In this document: piece by piece, positions 1-8,642 of the stretch | Layout: the number at the start of each line of letters is the position of its first letter | How positions within the stretch are numbered: position 1 is the stretch's first letter | Assembly (NCBI RefSeq): GCF_007754155.1 | Contig: NZ_CP037423.1 | Location: 1,550,001-1,614,000, forward strand | Length of the DNA: 64,000 bases | Reading direction: 5' to 3' | Origin: Stieleria neptunia | GTDB taxonomy: Bacteria > Planctomycetota > Planctomycetia > Pirellulales > Pirellulaceae | Program-made: the position numbers and the translations under genes | The notes under the pieces: generated by a model | What the model was told of the DNA's origin: nothing | Databases searched by the model: none | What the model saw: the letters and a program-made list of their open reading frames with translations, nothing else

Positions 1-351
1 GGATATGTCGCGTTCGTCGTCTTGGGAGTTCCGTTGACGATGGCCGGCGCGGTGTTGGGCTGGGGTTGGGTGCGGAATCGCTGGTTTCGTGGCATTCATT
101 TGGCGATGATCCTGGTGGTCGTGCTGGAAGCCTGGGCGGGTGTGACGTGTCCGCTGACGACGCTGGAAAAGGACTTTCGATCAGCCGCGGGGGGACAGGC
201 TTACCAAGGGGATTTCATCGCCAATTGGCTGCATGACGCGATGTTTTTTGATCTGGAGCCGTGGGCGTTTACGGTCGGTTACACGCTGTTCGGTGCATGG
301 GTCGTCGCGAATTTGGTGTTCGTTGCGCCGCGCTGGCGGCAAAGCAGTTGA
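1..351 (+). CDS. DUF2784-type small membrane protein (5' end outside window)
   Basis: The frame is open from the first base of the window and stops at TGA 349-351, so the gene starts upstream and about 116 residues are visible. The text matches the DUF2784 pattern known from memory: hydrophobic helices, then a central CPLTTLE motif followed by an acidic/aromatic GDFIANWLHD stretch and a last hydrophobic helix (FTVGYTLFGAWVVANLVFV). At least three membrane segments are visible. Function in the family is unknown. The frame opens at base 1 with GYVAFVVLGVPL, which continues the first helix, so the internal TTG at 22 is probably not the start. Identity as DUF2784 is fairly secure; the function is not. 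Confidence 0.75.
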   Translation, partial: GYVAFVVLGVPLTMAGAVLGWGWVRNRWFRGIHLAMILVVVLEAWAGVTCPLTTLEKDFRSAAGGQAYQGDFIANWLHDAMFFDLEPWAFTVGYTLFGAWVVANLVFVAPRWRQSS

Positions 352-500
352 AGGTCAAAAAATGGGGTGGTCAAAAAATGGGATGGGGCTGGAGCGTTCC
401 GGCAGGCCTGCAGATTGTTGCTCCTTGGGCACGCTTTGGTAACATGGATTTGATTGATCTTCGCCGGCCCGGCTAGCCCACCCACTTTCGGCAACTCCCC

Positions 501-1040
501 ATGTCAGCAGCCCCTCGCTATTTGCCGCACTACACCGTCGCAGACTATCGGCAGTGGGAAGGCGACTGGGAACTTTGGCAGGGGATCCCGGTGTCGATGA
601 CGCCAAGCCCGTTTGGTCCCCACCAGAGGATCGCCAAGAACGTGGTGTTTGAGATCGAGTCGCAAATCAGAAAACAGCAATGCCGCGCGAGCGTGCTGTA
701 CGAGATCGACTGGATCGTAAGCGACGAGACGGTGGTGCGTCCCGATGTGGTGCTGATCTGCGGAGACGCACCCGAAAAACACGTCGAAAGCCCGCCTGCG
801 CTGGTCGCGGAAATTCAATCGGAATCGACGGCTGGGCGTGATCGCGAAGCCAAACGTGATTTGTATCGCGAAAACGGAGTGCAGACTTATCTGCTGATCG
901 ACCCGGATGGTGAGACGCTGGAGGCCTACCGACGAACGCCGACCGGGGACTGGAAGCACGAGGTCGTCAACGAAACCATCAGACTGTCGATCTGCGATGA
1001 TTGCGAAATTCAGATCGATCGCGATTCGTTGTTTCGGTGA
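501..1040 (+). CDS. Uma2-family putative restriction endonuclease-fold protein
   Basis: 179 residues, the usual length of Uma2 (DUF820) proteins, which carry a PD-(D/E)XK nuclease fold and are often numerous in cyanobacteria and planctomycetes. Visible family marks: an N-terminal YTVADYRQWE segment, ELWQGIPVSMTPSPFGPHQRI (helix plus the conserved S-P-H), then the nuclease core VVRPDVVLIC, LVAEIQSES and a lysine-containing DREAKRDLYRENGVQTYLLIDP. The PD...EIQS...K series is intact, so the protein could be catalytically active. The biological role of the family is not established. No strong Shine-Dalgarno precedes the ATG. The gene converges on the DUF6263-like gene, with a 23-bp-arm hairpin just after its stop. 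Confidence 0.85.
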   Translation: MSAAPRYLPHYTVADYRQWEGDWELWQGIPVSMTPSPFGPHQRIAKNVVFEIESQIRKQQCRASVLYEIDWIVSDETVVRPDVVLICGDAPEKHVESPPALVAEIQSESTAGRDREAKRDLYRENGVQTYLLIDPDGETLEAYRRTPTGDWKHEVVNETIRLSICDDCEIQIDRDSLFR

Positions 1041-1061
1041 ATGTCGTCGCGGGGATTGATT

Positions 1062-1118
1062 GTGGGATAGGCTTCCAGCCTGTCGTTTTCGCCATGACAG
1101 GCTGGAAGCCTATCCCAC
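1062..1118. repeat. Perfect 23-bp inverted repeat, terminator-like
   Basis: Left arm 1062-1084 (starts GTGGGATAGGCTTCC) is the exact reverse complement of right arm 1096-1118, with an 11-base loop. It lies 21 bases after the Uma2 stop, between convergent genes. A half copy (GTGGGATAGGCTTCCA) occurs at 31057, so this is a dispersed element and not only a local terminator. It has no T-tract, so intrinsic termination is possible but unproven. Confidence 0.85.
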
Positions 1119-1136
1119 TTATTCTTCCGACGGTCC

Positions 1137-1225
1137 TAAGCGGCCGGGCCTTTCGACGCCCGCCCGAGGCCTTACGGCCAGCGGCTCACCATTGAATCAG
1201 CAGATCCCGAGTCAATCGACAGCCC
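1137..1225 (+). repeat. Dispersed palindromic repeat family B, copy 1 (left end missing)
   Basis: Shares the segments CGGCCGGGC, CGAGGCCTTACGGCCAGCGG, CTCACCATTGA, CAGCAGATCCCGA and AATCGACAGCCC with copies at 2549-2666 and 21890-22006. The outer left arm seen in copy 2 is absent here. It directly precedes a family A copy. Confidence 0.8.
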
Positions 1226-1251
1226 CCTTGCTTCGCTCGACCCTCCCAGGG

Positions 1252-1414
1252 GACGTCAATTGTATAAGTGACGGATTTGATCGTAGCGGAAAACGCTAAG
1301 ACTTTCGCGAGCTGCCGGCCCTCTCTGGCGTTTGCTTGCTGCGCAAACGCCGTCTCTCCCAGAGGGAGAGAGACTAAATCGGATGCCAAAAGCTGCAGCA
1401 ATAGAATCGACGTC
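1252..1414 (+). repeat. Dispersed repeat family A (about 163 bp), copy 1
   Basis: The element is bounded by GACGTC at both ends (1252-1257 and 1409-1414). Its core is a nested hairpin: GGCGTTTG/CAAACGCC around a TTGCTG loop, enclosed by CCCTCTCTGG/CCAGAGGG. Near-complete copies lie at 4158-4315 (same strand) and 18959-19121 (opposite strand, also 163 bp), and a fragment lies at 13354-13426. Shared flanks include TTGATCGTAGCGG and a CTGCAGNAATAGAATCGACGTC end. No reading frame is conserved among the copies, so it looks like a non-coding MITE- or REP-like element. Confidence 0.85.
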
Positions 1415-1454
1415 CCGAGGGAGGGTGACTGAGGATGGGTTGCGGCGAATCGTT

Positions 1455-2318
1455 CTAGGGCCGGCGTGCGGTTCGGACGACGCTGTCGATCAATTGCTCG
1501 GTCATCCGGGCGCGGTATTCCATCATGCTGTTGGGGCCTTGGAATCCGACCACGGTTTCATCCCAGTTGAGTTCCTTGCTGATCATGTGACCGGCATCCA
1601 GGTCGAACTTGATCGTGCCGTTGCTGAGTTGTTGGACGACTTGGGCCCGCACGGATTCTTCGTCGATCGGCGTCAGCGGTTCACTTCGGACCGACAGCGT
1701 GGCGACGCCGGATTTCACTTTTTCCAGCGTGTAGAGTTCGCGGATCTTGATCGGTTTGACCAGGCCGTCCTCGGTGCGTGTTTTGATTTCTCGGGGGATC
1801 GCCCAGGAGTCGCCGATCGCGATCGCTTCTTCGGGCAATGCCAGGGATAGGGATCCCATCCCCAGTGACGCCTTGCTGCCGCCGTTGTCTTGGCGGTCGG
1901 TTTCTTGGCCGCGTGGGTTGATCGTTACGGTGGCCAATGTTTTTCCGATCTGTTCGGCGACTTTGGAGAACACCCGGGGCGGTTCTTCACCGGACCCGCT
2001 GGACCAACGGATTTCTTCCTTGTCGCCTTGCTGCTGCGTCATTTCGACGGAATCGACGACGTGATCAAACGTCATGTCTTCGCCGTCGACGTGCGTGACG
2101 GCCCAATGGCGTTGGCTGACGGTGTGGACCTGCGAGATTTCCTCGTCACCTTTCAGCCGCGTTTTGGTCTTTGCCACATGCGTGACTTCGTAGCTGAGCT
2201 TTTGCCCGCCGTTCAACGAATAACGCAGCAAGTACTTGGTCGATTCATCGTCGGCGGCATGAGCGGTCGACCCCAAGGCGGCGAGGGTGAATGCGATGGC
2301 GAGGCAATAACGGTCCAC
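1455..2318 (-). CDS. Secreted protein, DUF6263-like
   Basis: 287 residues from a GTG start at 2318. That start is chosen because AAGGAG lies 9 bases upstream and because it opens directly into a signal peptide (YCLAIAFTLAALGSTAHA, cleavage before ADDES). The frame is open further upstream, but that part has no coding character and runs toward repeats. The mature part reads as a beta-rich domain: YLLRYSLNGGQKLSYEV at the start, then pairs of strands with TVTINPRGQE and a C-terminal DETVVGFQGPNSMMEYRARM. This resembles the DUF6263 family of secreted planctomycete proteins of unknown role; the family call is from memory of its pattern. It is probably exported to the periplasm or outer surface. 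The downstream sulfatase is on the same strand but about 400 bp away, with repeats between. Confidence 0.7.
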   Translation of the reverse strand: MDRYCLAIAFTLAALGSTAHAADDESTKYLLRYSLNGGQKLSYEVTHVAKTKTRLKGDEEISQVHTVSQRHWAVTHVDGEDMTFDHVVDSVEMTQQQGDKEEIRWSSGSGEEPPRVFSKVAEQIGKTLATVTINPRGQETDRQDNGGSKASLGMGSLSLALPEEAIAIGDSWAIPREIKTRTEDGLVKPIKIRELYTLEKVKSGVATLSVRSEPLTPIDEESVRAQVVQQLSNGTIKFDLDAGHMISKELNWDETVVGFQGPNSMMEYRARMTEQLIDSVVRTARRP

Positions 2319-2495
2319 GGTTCCGGTCTCCTTACACTGACTCGAGTTGAAGGTGGACCGTGAAACTCGCAGATTCACAATCGCGGTGCAAGAGCGATCT
2401 TTGGCTCCTCGGAAGCCCGGAGAGGCTGGCACAGCGCTTGCCGGTCGTGTCAGCCCCATGCCACATCCTTTGACGCCAAGCGGTGTGTTTATTGT

Positions 2496-2521
2496 TAGCG
2501 GCAGGGCGCGAGCCCCCCGGT
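2496..2521 (+). repeat. Half copy of palindromic repeat family D
   Basis: The 26 bases from TAGCGGCAGGGCGCGAG match the left arm of the perfect palindrome at 18835-18905 with one change. The right arm is missing here. Confidence 0.75.
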
Positions 2522-2548
2522 CTTTCACGTTGCAACCGGACGGCTCGA

Positions 2549-2666
2549 GGGCTGTCGATTTTGTGAGCCGCGGGTGCGTCAGCGGCCGGGCACTGCGACG
2601 CTGCCCGAGGCCTTACGGCCAGCGGCTCACCATTGACTCAGCAGATCCCGACTCAATCGACAGCCC
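2549..2666 (+). repeat. Dispersed palindromic repeat family B, copy 2 (complete)
   Basis: About 118 bp, ending in a 12-bp perfect inverted pair (GGGCTGTCGATT and AATCGACAGCCC). Inner pairs GTGAGCCGC/GCGGCTCAC and GGGCA/TGCCC make it an imperfect palindrome over its full length. It lies between the sulfatase stop (2717) and the upstream end of the DUF6263-like gene. Confidence 0.85.
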
Positions 2667-2716
2667 GCTCGCGCCGTTCCGCTAACTTCTGCAGCGCCAG
2701 GCGTCTCATCGTGTGG

Positions 2717-4141
2717 TCAGGGGGCCAAGGGCGCCATTTGTGCATCGAAGGCCTGCCAGCGGTTGATCAGCTCGCTCAGCTTCTCACGCTGCATGGCGGC
2801 CAAATCATGCTCTTCGGAGGGATCGATTTTCAGATGGTACAGCTCGATCGGTTCGCCCCGTTTGGGACGCACGATTTTCCAGTCGCCGCTCCGCAGCGCC
2901 TGTTTTCCGCCGGGCATTCGCCAATAAAGATGTTGACGACCGGTCGCGATCGGGTTGTCGATCCATTGAAAGATGCTGACGCCATCGGCTTGGGCGTTCG
3001 CCGGCAGCCCGGCCAGATCCAGTGCCGTCGCCGCGATGTCCAGACTGATGACCGGTCGCGGTTCGGAGACGCCTTCGGGCAAGCGGCCTGGGAAACTCCA
3101 GACCATCGGGATTCGCACACCGCCTTCGTAGAGCGACCCCTTTCCGCCTCGCAGCGGGGCGTTGCTGCTGGTCAGCTCGGCGGTCGGCCCGCCGTTGTCG
3201 CTGAGAAAGACGACCAGCGTGTTGCGGCGCAATCGGTGCTCGTCGATCGCTGCGGTGATCGCGCCGACGCCGCGATCGAGCGAAATCAACATGCCGGCAA
3301 AGATGCGGCGTTGGACGTCGGTGATTCTGCGCAAGGCCTGGCAATCTTCTAACTTGGCCTGCATCGGGCTGTGCACGGCGTTGTAGCAGACCATCAGACA
3401 GAACGGATCGTCGTGATGTCGGTCGATGAACGAAACCGCTTCGTCGGTGATCGCTTCGGTCAGATAACGCGGCTCTTCGATGACTTCCGTGCCCCGCATG
3501 ATCGGGTTGTCTTGGTCGTACGACGGTTCACTCATGCGGGCATAGTTGCCACGGATCAAATTGTCGCTGCGGACGCGCTCGCCCGCATCCAGGCTGGCGT
3601 CGCGAATCATCGTCAGCACGTTCGGGTACGGAACTCCGTCGACATGTGATCCCGGGACATAGAAATGCCCCTCGTGCAAGAACCCGTAAAAGGAATCGAA
3701 CCCACGCTGCATCGGATGCCGCGACGGGGTCGCTCCCAAATGCCATTTGCCGACCAACCCGGTCCGGTACCCCGCTTCGTTGAGTGTTTTGACGAAGGTG
3801 GTTTCAGAGGTCGGCAGCCCCGCATCGGGAAGCAGATTTCGTTTTCCGGTCGGATTGATGTCGTATCCGAACCGGGACTGGTAGCGTCCGGTGAGCATGC
3901 CGGCGCGAGAGGGGCTGCAGTAGGACGACGTGACATATCCGGCGGTACAGCGGACGCCGCCATCGGCCAGGGCGTCGATGTGGGGCGTCGGGATTTCCCG
4001 GTTGCCCATCATCCCGGTTTCGCCATACCCCAAGTCATCGGCGACGATGACCACGATGTTGGGGCGATCGTCGGCCGAGGCCGATGCAGCGTGGCAACAG
4101 AATGCGGCAGAGAGCAGCGCCAACCAACAGAGTCTCATCAT
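2717..4141 (-). CDS. Secreted arylsulfatase-family sulfatase
   Basis: 474 residues of the alkaline-phosphatase-superfamily sulfatases. From the chosen ATG (4141) a signal peptide (LCWLALLSAAFCCHAASASA) is followed by RPNIVVIVADDLGYGE, with the metal-binding DD. The formylglycine motif is Cys75 in SSYCSPSRAGMLTG (C-x-P-S-R, type I). VGKWHLG, HSPMQAK and FLSDNGGPTA supply further metal and substrate residues. The start was placed here because AAGGGG precedes it and upstream codons fall in a repeat; ATG 4153 is an alternative. Such enzymes cleave sulfate esters from algal polysaccharides in the periplasm or outside the cell, and planctomycetes carry many. The exact substrate cannot be told. An anaerobic or FGE-type maturase elsewhere would be needed to convert the cysteine. 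Confidence 0.93.
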   Translation of the reverse strand: MMRLCWLALLSAAFCCHAASASADDRPNIVVIVADDLGYGETGMMGNREIPTPHIDALADGGVRCTAGYVTSSYCSPSRAGMLTGRYQSRFGYDINPTGKRNLLPDAGLPTSETTFVKTLNEAGYRTGLVGKWHLGATPSRHPMQRGFDSFYGFLHEGHFYVPGSHVDGVPYPNVLTMIRDASLDAGERVRSDNLIRGNYARMSEPSYDQDNPIMRGTEVIEEPRYLTEAITDEAVSFIDRHHDDPFCLMVCYNAVHSPMQAKLEDCQALRRITDVQRRIFAGMLISLDRGVGAITAAIDEHRLRRNTLVVFLSDNGGPTAELTSSNAPLRGGKGSLYEGGVRIPMVWSFPGRLPEGVSEPRPVISLDIAATALDLAGLPANAQADGVSIFQWIDNPIATGRQHLYWRMPGGKQALRSGDWKIVRPKRGEPIELYHLKIDPSEEHDLAAMQREKLSELINRWQAFDAQMAPLAP

Positions 4142-4157
4142 GTTCCCCTTCATCAAC

Positions 4158-4315
4158 GCACGGAAAATAAGTGTCGGAGTTGATCGTAGCGGAAGCCGCC
4201 AAAACTTTCGCCGTGCCGGCCCTCTCTGGCGTTTGCTTGCTGCGCAAACGCCGTCTCTCCCAGAGGGAGAGAATCTCAATCGGTTGCCAAATCCTGCAGT
4301 AATAGAATCGACGTC
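4158..4315 (+). repeat. Dispersed repeat family A, copy 2
   Basis: Same core hairpin and right end (AATAGAATCGACGTC) as copy 1. The left end has diverged. It begins 17 bases upstream of the sulfatase start, so it separates or shapes the sulfatase leader. Confidence 0.85.
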
Positions 4316-4316
4316 C

Positions 4317-4406
4317 CTAGCGGCCGGCGACCAGGATTTGGCCGACAAACAGCCAGACGAAGGTGAACAGGATTCCAAAGGAGGTGTGTAGGAGTTCGAT
4401 GGACAC
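4317..4406 (-). CDS. Possible 29-residue single-pass membrane peptide
   Basis: A GTG at 4406 opens 30 codons to TAG at 4317-4319, encoding VSIELLHTSFGILFTF followed by VWLFVGQILVAGR: a short amphipathic start, a hydrophobic helix of about 20 residues and a charged end. The stop lies immediately beside the right end of repeat A copy 2. A GAGA eight bases before the GTG could serve as a weak ribosome site. No homologue is recognised. Hydrophobic runs arise by chance in GC-rich DNA, so this is only a candidate. Confidence 0.3.
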   Translation of the reverse strand: MSIELLHTSFGILFTFVWLFVGQILVAGR

Positions 4407-4823
4407 TTGACGTTCTCGTGTATTTTATGGCGCTACTTGGTTGGCCTGCCACCGCTCCCTGGCTGGTTCTGATTCGCCGTTTCCGGCGTTCGCAACGGTT
4501 CGATTTACTCAAGCCCGTGGATCATCCCGGCCGTCATGTCCGGTCACTGTACCATTGTTGCCTCTGGCGCCGGCGTGTCAGCAAAATTCGTCTGGAGTTG
4601 GTGGCAATCTGGCCGATCGTCTCGCTCCGATAGCAGCTGGCAAAACCTTGACGATTACTGAGCTTTGATGGCTTTGGCAAACCTTGCGGCACGGGCAGGC
4701 TTTTTCGCTCAATCGGGTCTTTGCAGTTCCAGCAGCGGTATTCACGTCGGTTGAGTTTGACGGACGATTTTAGCCGACAAGCCTTGTTCGGAAACTGAAA
4801 TTGGCCCACCTATCGGACACTGC
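4407..4823. other. Intergenic region upstream of ftsK
   Basis: No convincing gene is seen: the reading frames here are short, overlapping and compositionally unlike proteins. It should hold the ftsK promoter, but no consensus elements stand out. A short duplicated TGGCAAACCTTG occurs twice within about 50 bases near 4640-4690. Confidence 0.5.
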
Positions 4824-7592
4824 ATGTCGGCCGACCTGATCAACGATACTCCTGCAACGCCGGACTTCGCTCGCGATGTCGGTGCGATCATGCTGATTGC
4901 GCTGACGATCCTGTTGACGATTTCATTGGTGACGCGCAACCCGGCCGATCCGCTGGAGGAGCCGTTTTGGCCGATCAGCGGATTGCATCTGCCGGATGTC
5001 TTGGTTTATCCGCCGGCCGAGCAGATCACCAATGCGTGCGGCTATTGGGGCGCGTTAATCGCGTCGGCGATGATGACGTCGATGGGGTTGGCGTCGGGGA
5101 TCGTGGTGGCAGCGCTTGGTGGGACCGCCATTGCGTTGTTGCGTCGTGGCCGGCTGAACGCGCCGGTGCTGCGTTCATTGGGCGGCACGATCATTTTGTT
5201 GGGCACGGCCACGGCTGCGGCGATGCTTCCGATCGAGAACGAAGGCATCACGATTTTTGGTGCCGGGGGAGTGTTGGGGGCGATGTCGTCGACGTGGCTC
5301 TTGGAGCATTTCAACGCCAGCGGTGCGTGGATTTTGACATTGACGTTGCTGGTGATTGGGACGCTTTTGACGACCGACTATGCGATCTTGTACGCCAGCC
5401 GTCGCATCGTTGCCGGCAGTGCCCAGGTCTCACGTCGCGGCGTGCAGCGGGCGGCGCAAGCGATTCCACCGGCGCTGCGTCCGCGGCGTAAACCGTTCCA
5501 AGAGCATCCGGCGCCCTTTGTGGCGTCGCCGGACGCGGACCAAGCCCAGGCAACCGCCGAGCCGGCGCAGACCGTGTCGACCGTGGAAACGGATTCGCAA
5601 GAGGCCGCCGAAGACGAGTCCGAAACGTCTCGGTCGGAGCCGCGGATCAAGGTCCGTGCGGGCAAGCGTCGCAAGGGGGCTGCCGAGGGCGACGCGGCCG
5701 AGGCGGACTCAGCCGTCGCCGTTTCCCAACCGCCAGAATCGACCGACCAGGACGACGACTACGAAGAATACGAGGATGAGGATTCCGGCGGTGACGAAGC
5801 TGGACACGACAATCCCGCGATTCGTGAAATCGAAGTCGGCGACGAAACCGTCGCACTGCGCGGCGACCAGCCGCACGATCTTCCGGGACCCAAGATTCGA
5901 CTGCCCAAGAAAAGCAAGACCGAAGACGAACTGGATCAGCTCTATGAAGACATGGTCGAAGACGCTCCGGCGGGAAGCGAAGAGTACCACTTGCCGCGCG
6001 TCGATTTGCTGGAAGCCAGCGATGACATCGACTACGACGAACAGCTGAGCGAAGTTCGCCGCAAGGCAAAGATCCTGGAGGCGACGTTTGCCGATTTCGG
6101 CTTTAACATCCGGGTCGTTGAGATCGAAACAGGACCCGTCATCGCGCAATACGAAATCGAGCTGGAAGCCGGATTGCGTTTGAGCAAGATCACCAGTTTG
6201 GCCGAAGACCTGGCGATCGGTTTGCGCGTCCCCAGCGTCCGCATCGTGGCGCCGATTCCCGGCAAGAACACGGTGGGGATCGAAGTGCCGAACGAAAAAC
6301 GTCAAGCCGTTCGGTTGCGGGACGTGATGGAAGAGTCGGACATGCGCTCGTTGAAGATGAACATTCCGGTCTTCTTGGGCAAAGACGTTTCGGGCAATCC
6401 GATGGTCGTCGATTTAGCCAAGATGCCGCACCTGTTGATCGCCGGACGTACCGGTACCGGTAAGAGCGTTTGTCTCAACGCGATCATCACGTCGATCCTG
6501 ATGACGTGTCGACCGGACGAAGTGCGGATGTTGATGATCGACCCCAAGATGGTGGAGCTGAGCGGTTATGGCAAGCTGCCACACTTGATGCACCCGGTGA
6601 TCACGGACATGCGCAAGGCCGAAGCGATCCTGGCTTGGGCGGTCGAAAAGATGGAAGAACGTTACTCGTTGTTGGCCAACGCCGGGGTCCGACACATCAA
6701 CAGCTTCAACGACTTGGGGCGTGATGAAGTGTTGCGCCGCTTGGAGATTGATCCTGAAGACGACAACGGCAGCGTGCCGGACAAACTGCCCTTCATCGTG
6801 ATCGTCGCCGACGAAATGGCCGACTTGATGATGACCGCGGGCAAGGACGTGGAGCAGCATATCATACGGCTGGCGCAGAAAAGTCGCGCCGTCGGAATCC
6901 ACCTGATCCTGGCGACGCAAAAACCGACCGTCGACGTGATCACCGGTTTGATCAAAAGTAACCTGCCGGCCCGCTTGAGTTTCCAAGTCGCCAGCAAGAC
7001 CGATAGCCGGGTGGTGTTGGACGAAAACGGAGCCGACAAGTTGCTCGGCAACGGCGACATGCTGTTCTTGTGGCCGGGGACGAGCACGTTGATCCGTGGC
7101 CAAGGGACGTACTTGAGCGATGAAGAGATCGATTTGATCTGCGCGCACTGCAGCATGGGCGAGCAGAACTTCGTCGGCGAACTGATGAATTTGAAGGTCG
7201 CCAGCGACGAAGAGGGCGACGGCCCGTCGCTCAATGAAGACCGACCGGACATCTATGACAGCGCGGTGGAGGTGATCATTCGCGAAGGCCGCGGGTCGTG
7301 TTCGTTGCTGCAACGGCACCTGGGGATCGGCTACGGTCGCGCCGCCAAGCTGATCGATTTCATGGCCGAAGACGGCATCGTCGGCCAGTACAACGGCAGC
7401 AAAGCGCGCGACGTCCTGCTGTCGCTGGAGCAATGGCACGAAATGCAGGGGCTGGATCCACCGGAACCCGACGACGAGTCAGGGGAGCCACGCCCACCGT
7501 CCGCGATCGCCGCCGAAGACGAAGAGGGAGAAGAGGGCGACGAAGAATACGAGGAGTATGAAGAAGAGGACGAAGAAGATTGGGAGGAGTGA
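4824..7592 (+). CDS. ftsK: DNA translocase FtsK
   Basis: 922 residues. Four membrane helices (about residues 18-39, 74-106, 115-136 and 167-190) anchor the protein. A long acidic linker follows (about 210-390, rich in E, D, A and S). The alpha/beta motor carries Walker A GRTGTGKS near residue 541 and Walker B IVIVADEMADLM near 655, followed by an arginine-rich SRAVGIHLILATQKP segment. The winged-helix gamma domain (about 808-870, DIYDSAVEVIIREGRGS onward, with GYGRAAKLIDFMAEDGIVG) would read KOPS-like polar sequences. A highly acidic tail (runs of E and D) ends the protein. Role: ATP-driven DNA pumping at the division site for chromosome segregation and dimer resolution. Planctomycetes lack FtsZ, so its partners there must differ. 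No neighbouring gene obviously shares its function. Start ATG has a weak ribosome site. Confidence 0.97.
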   Translation: MSADLINDTPATPDFARDVGAIMLIALTILLTISLVTRNPADPLEEPFWPISGLHLPDVLVYPPAEQITNACGYWGALIASAMMTSMGLASGIVVAALGGTAIALLRRGRLNAPVLRSLGGTIILLGTATAAAMLPIENEGITIFGAGGVLGAMSSTWLLEHFNASGAWILTLTLLVIGTLLTTDYAILYASRRIVAGSAQVSRRGVQRAAQAIPPALRPRRKPFQEHPAPFVASPDADQAQATAEPAQTVSTVETDSQEAAEDESETSRSEPRIKVRAGKRRKGAAEGDAAEADSAVAVSQPPESTDQDDDYEEYEDEDSGGDEAGHDNPAIREIEVGDETVALRGDQPHDLPGPKIRLPKKSKTEDELDQLYEDMVEDAPAGSEEYHLPRVDLLEASDDIDYDEQLSEVRRKAKILEATFADFGFNIRVVEIETGPVIAQYEIELEAGLRLSKITSLAEDLAIGLRVPSVRIVAPIPGKNTVGIEVPNEKRQAVRLRDVMEESDMRSLKMNIPVFLGKDVSGNPMVVDLAKMPHLLIAGRTGTGKSVCLNAIITSILMTCRPDEVRMLMIDPKMVELSGYGKLPHLMHPVITDMRKAEAILAWAVEKMEERYSLLANAGVRHINSFNDLGRDEVLRRLEIDPEDDNGSVPDKLPFIVIVADEMADLMMTAGKDVEQHIIRLAQKSRAVGIHLILATQKPTVDVITGLIKSNLPARLSFQVASKTDSRVVLDENGADKLLGNGDMLFLWPGTSTLIRGQGTYLSDEEIDLICAHCSMGEQNFVGELMNLKVASDEEGDGPSLNEDRPDIYDSAVEVIIREGRGSCSLLQRHLGIGYGRAAKLIDFMAEDGIVGQYNGSKARDVLLSLEQWHEMQGLDPPEPDDESGEPRPPSAIAAEDEEGEEGDEEYEEYEEEDEEDWEE

Positions 7593-7780
7593 GTCGTGGT
7601 CGGAAGTCGACCGCGGGAAGAAGACAGCAGGCGATAATGATACGGGGCAGAATGATTGGGAGGACCCGTTCATGGCTGTCGCCACCGCCCGCGAGCCGAA
7701 TCCGTTCAGTGCGGCGGTCGATGCATCCGAGGCGTCTTCGGTTCACACCAGCGTTACACGCAGGGGGCAATGATCGTCCA

Positions 7781-7818
7781 ATGGAACCAATAGGACGCAG
7801 GGGACGTATGGGTCCCAT
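7781..7818 (+). repeat. Dispersed repeat family E, copy 1
   Basis: Reads ATGGAACCAATAGGACGCAG, then a further 18 bases ending TGGGTCCCAT. A related block (ATGGGACCAATAGGACTCAT then ATAGGTCCCAT and CTGTCCTAT) is at 48244-48290. The unit is built from alternating GGACC/GGTCC palindromic words. A short piece of the GGGGCAGAATGAT repeat also lies just upstream near 7645-7660. Confidence 0.6.
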
Positions 7819-7829
7819 CGAGCGGGGCG

Positions 7830-7852
7830 AAAAAGGTGTCCGACACCTTTTT
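7830..7852. terminator. Perfect palindrome, probable bidirectional terminator
   Basis: AAAAAGGTGTC, a central C, then GACACCTTTTT: 11-bp perfect arms with A- and T-tracts on the two sides, so it gives a hairpin plus T-tract on either strand. It lies between convergent ftsK (ends 7592) and the ABC ATPase gene (ends 7883). GGTGTC/GACACC palindromes of this kind are also known as dispersed repeats in planctomycetes. Confidence 0.7.
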
Positions 7853-7882
7853 GGTAAGATGGGTGATTTGGCTGGCCGGGCT

Positions 7883-8557
7883 TTAGCCCGCGACCAGGCG
7901 GCCGTCGACCAGTTCTTGACGCTGGTCCATTGCTGCGGCCAGCGCGCCGCTGTGGGTCACGCAGATCAGGATCGCGTCGTTTTCTTTTTGCAGGGTTTGC
8001 AGGACGGCGGTGACCGATTCGGCGGTGCGTCGATCCAGGTTTCCGGTCGGTTCATCGGCCAGCACCAGTGCGGGACGCATCAACAAGGCCCGCGCGATGG
8101 CGACACGTTCGCGTTCGCCGCCGGATAGTTCGCTGGGCAGATGACCGGTCCGTTGACTCAGTCCCACCGCTTGCAGCAACTCCGTCGCCCGCGCGATATG
8201 ATCGGCGGAGGCTCGGCCGACGGCAAGCGAAGGCACCAAGACGTTTTCGATCACCGACAGTTGTGGCAGCAGATGGTGGTCTTGAAAGATGAATCCGACG
8301 CGTTGGTTTCGCCAGTGCGCCAGTTGCGTGTCGTCGAGCACGAAGGGGTCTTCGCCGTCCAGTTTTACCGAGCCGTCATCGGGGCGATCGAGCGTTCCGA
8401 GAATCTGCAGCAGCGTGCTCTTGCCGCTACCGCTGGGGCCGACGATCGCCATCGATTGACCGCCGGCCAGTTCCAACGAGACGTCGCGAAGGACGTCGAG
8501 GGGCTCACCGGCGGTTGGAAACGACTTGGAAACGTTTTCGACAGAAAGGATCGTCAT
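7883..8557 (-). CDS. LolD-like ABC transporter ATP-binding protein
   Basis: 224 residues, a complete single ABC ATPase. Walker A GPSGSGKS at 40-47, Q-loop FIFQDHHLLP near 89-98, signature LSGGE at 144-148, Walker B LVLADEP at 164-170, and a switch-region His in ICVTHSGAL. Length and the HLLPQLSVIENVLVP text fit the MacB/LolD group that powers lipoprotein release or MacB-type export. No permease gene adjoins it, so its membrane partner must be encoded elsewhere. It is the last gene of a minus-strand run after the prenyltransferase-fold gene (85 bases apart), and a palindromic terminator follows it. Whether it truly moves lipoproteins is inference from the subfamily. Confidence 0.9.
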   Translation of the reverse strand: MTILSVENVSKSFPTAGEPLDVLRDVSLELAGGQSMAIVGPSGSGKSTLLQILGTLDRPDDGSVKLDGEDPFVLDDTQLAHWRNQRVGFIFQDHHLLPQLSVIENVLVPSLAVGRASADHIARATELLQAVGLSQRTGHLPSELSGGERERVAIARALLMRPALVLADEPTGNLDRRTAESVTAVLQTLQKENDAILICVTHSGALAAAMDQRQELVDGRLVAG

Positions 8558-8642
8558 GGTGATGAAATGGGAGGACTGGAACGGAGGTCGATCGGGTAGC
8601 AGTTTAGCAGTTGTCGCCCTTTCGTTTCATGAGCAGCGACGA

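Noticed and set aside
6414..7439. Minus-strand frame of 341 codons inside ftsK
   Set aside because: Antisense shadow of the FtsK motor; composition unlike a protein.
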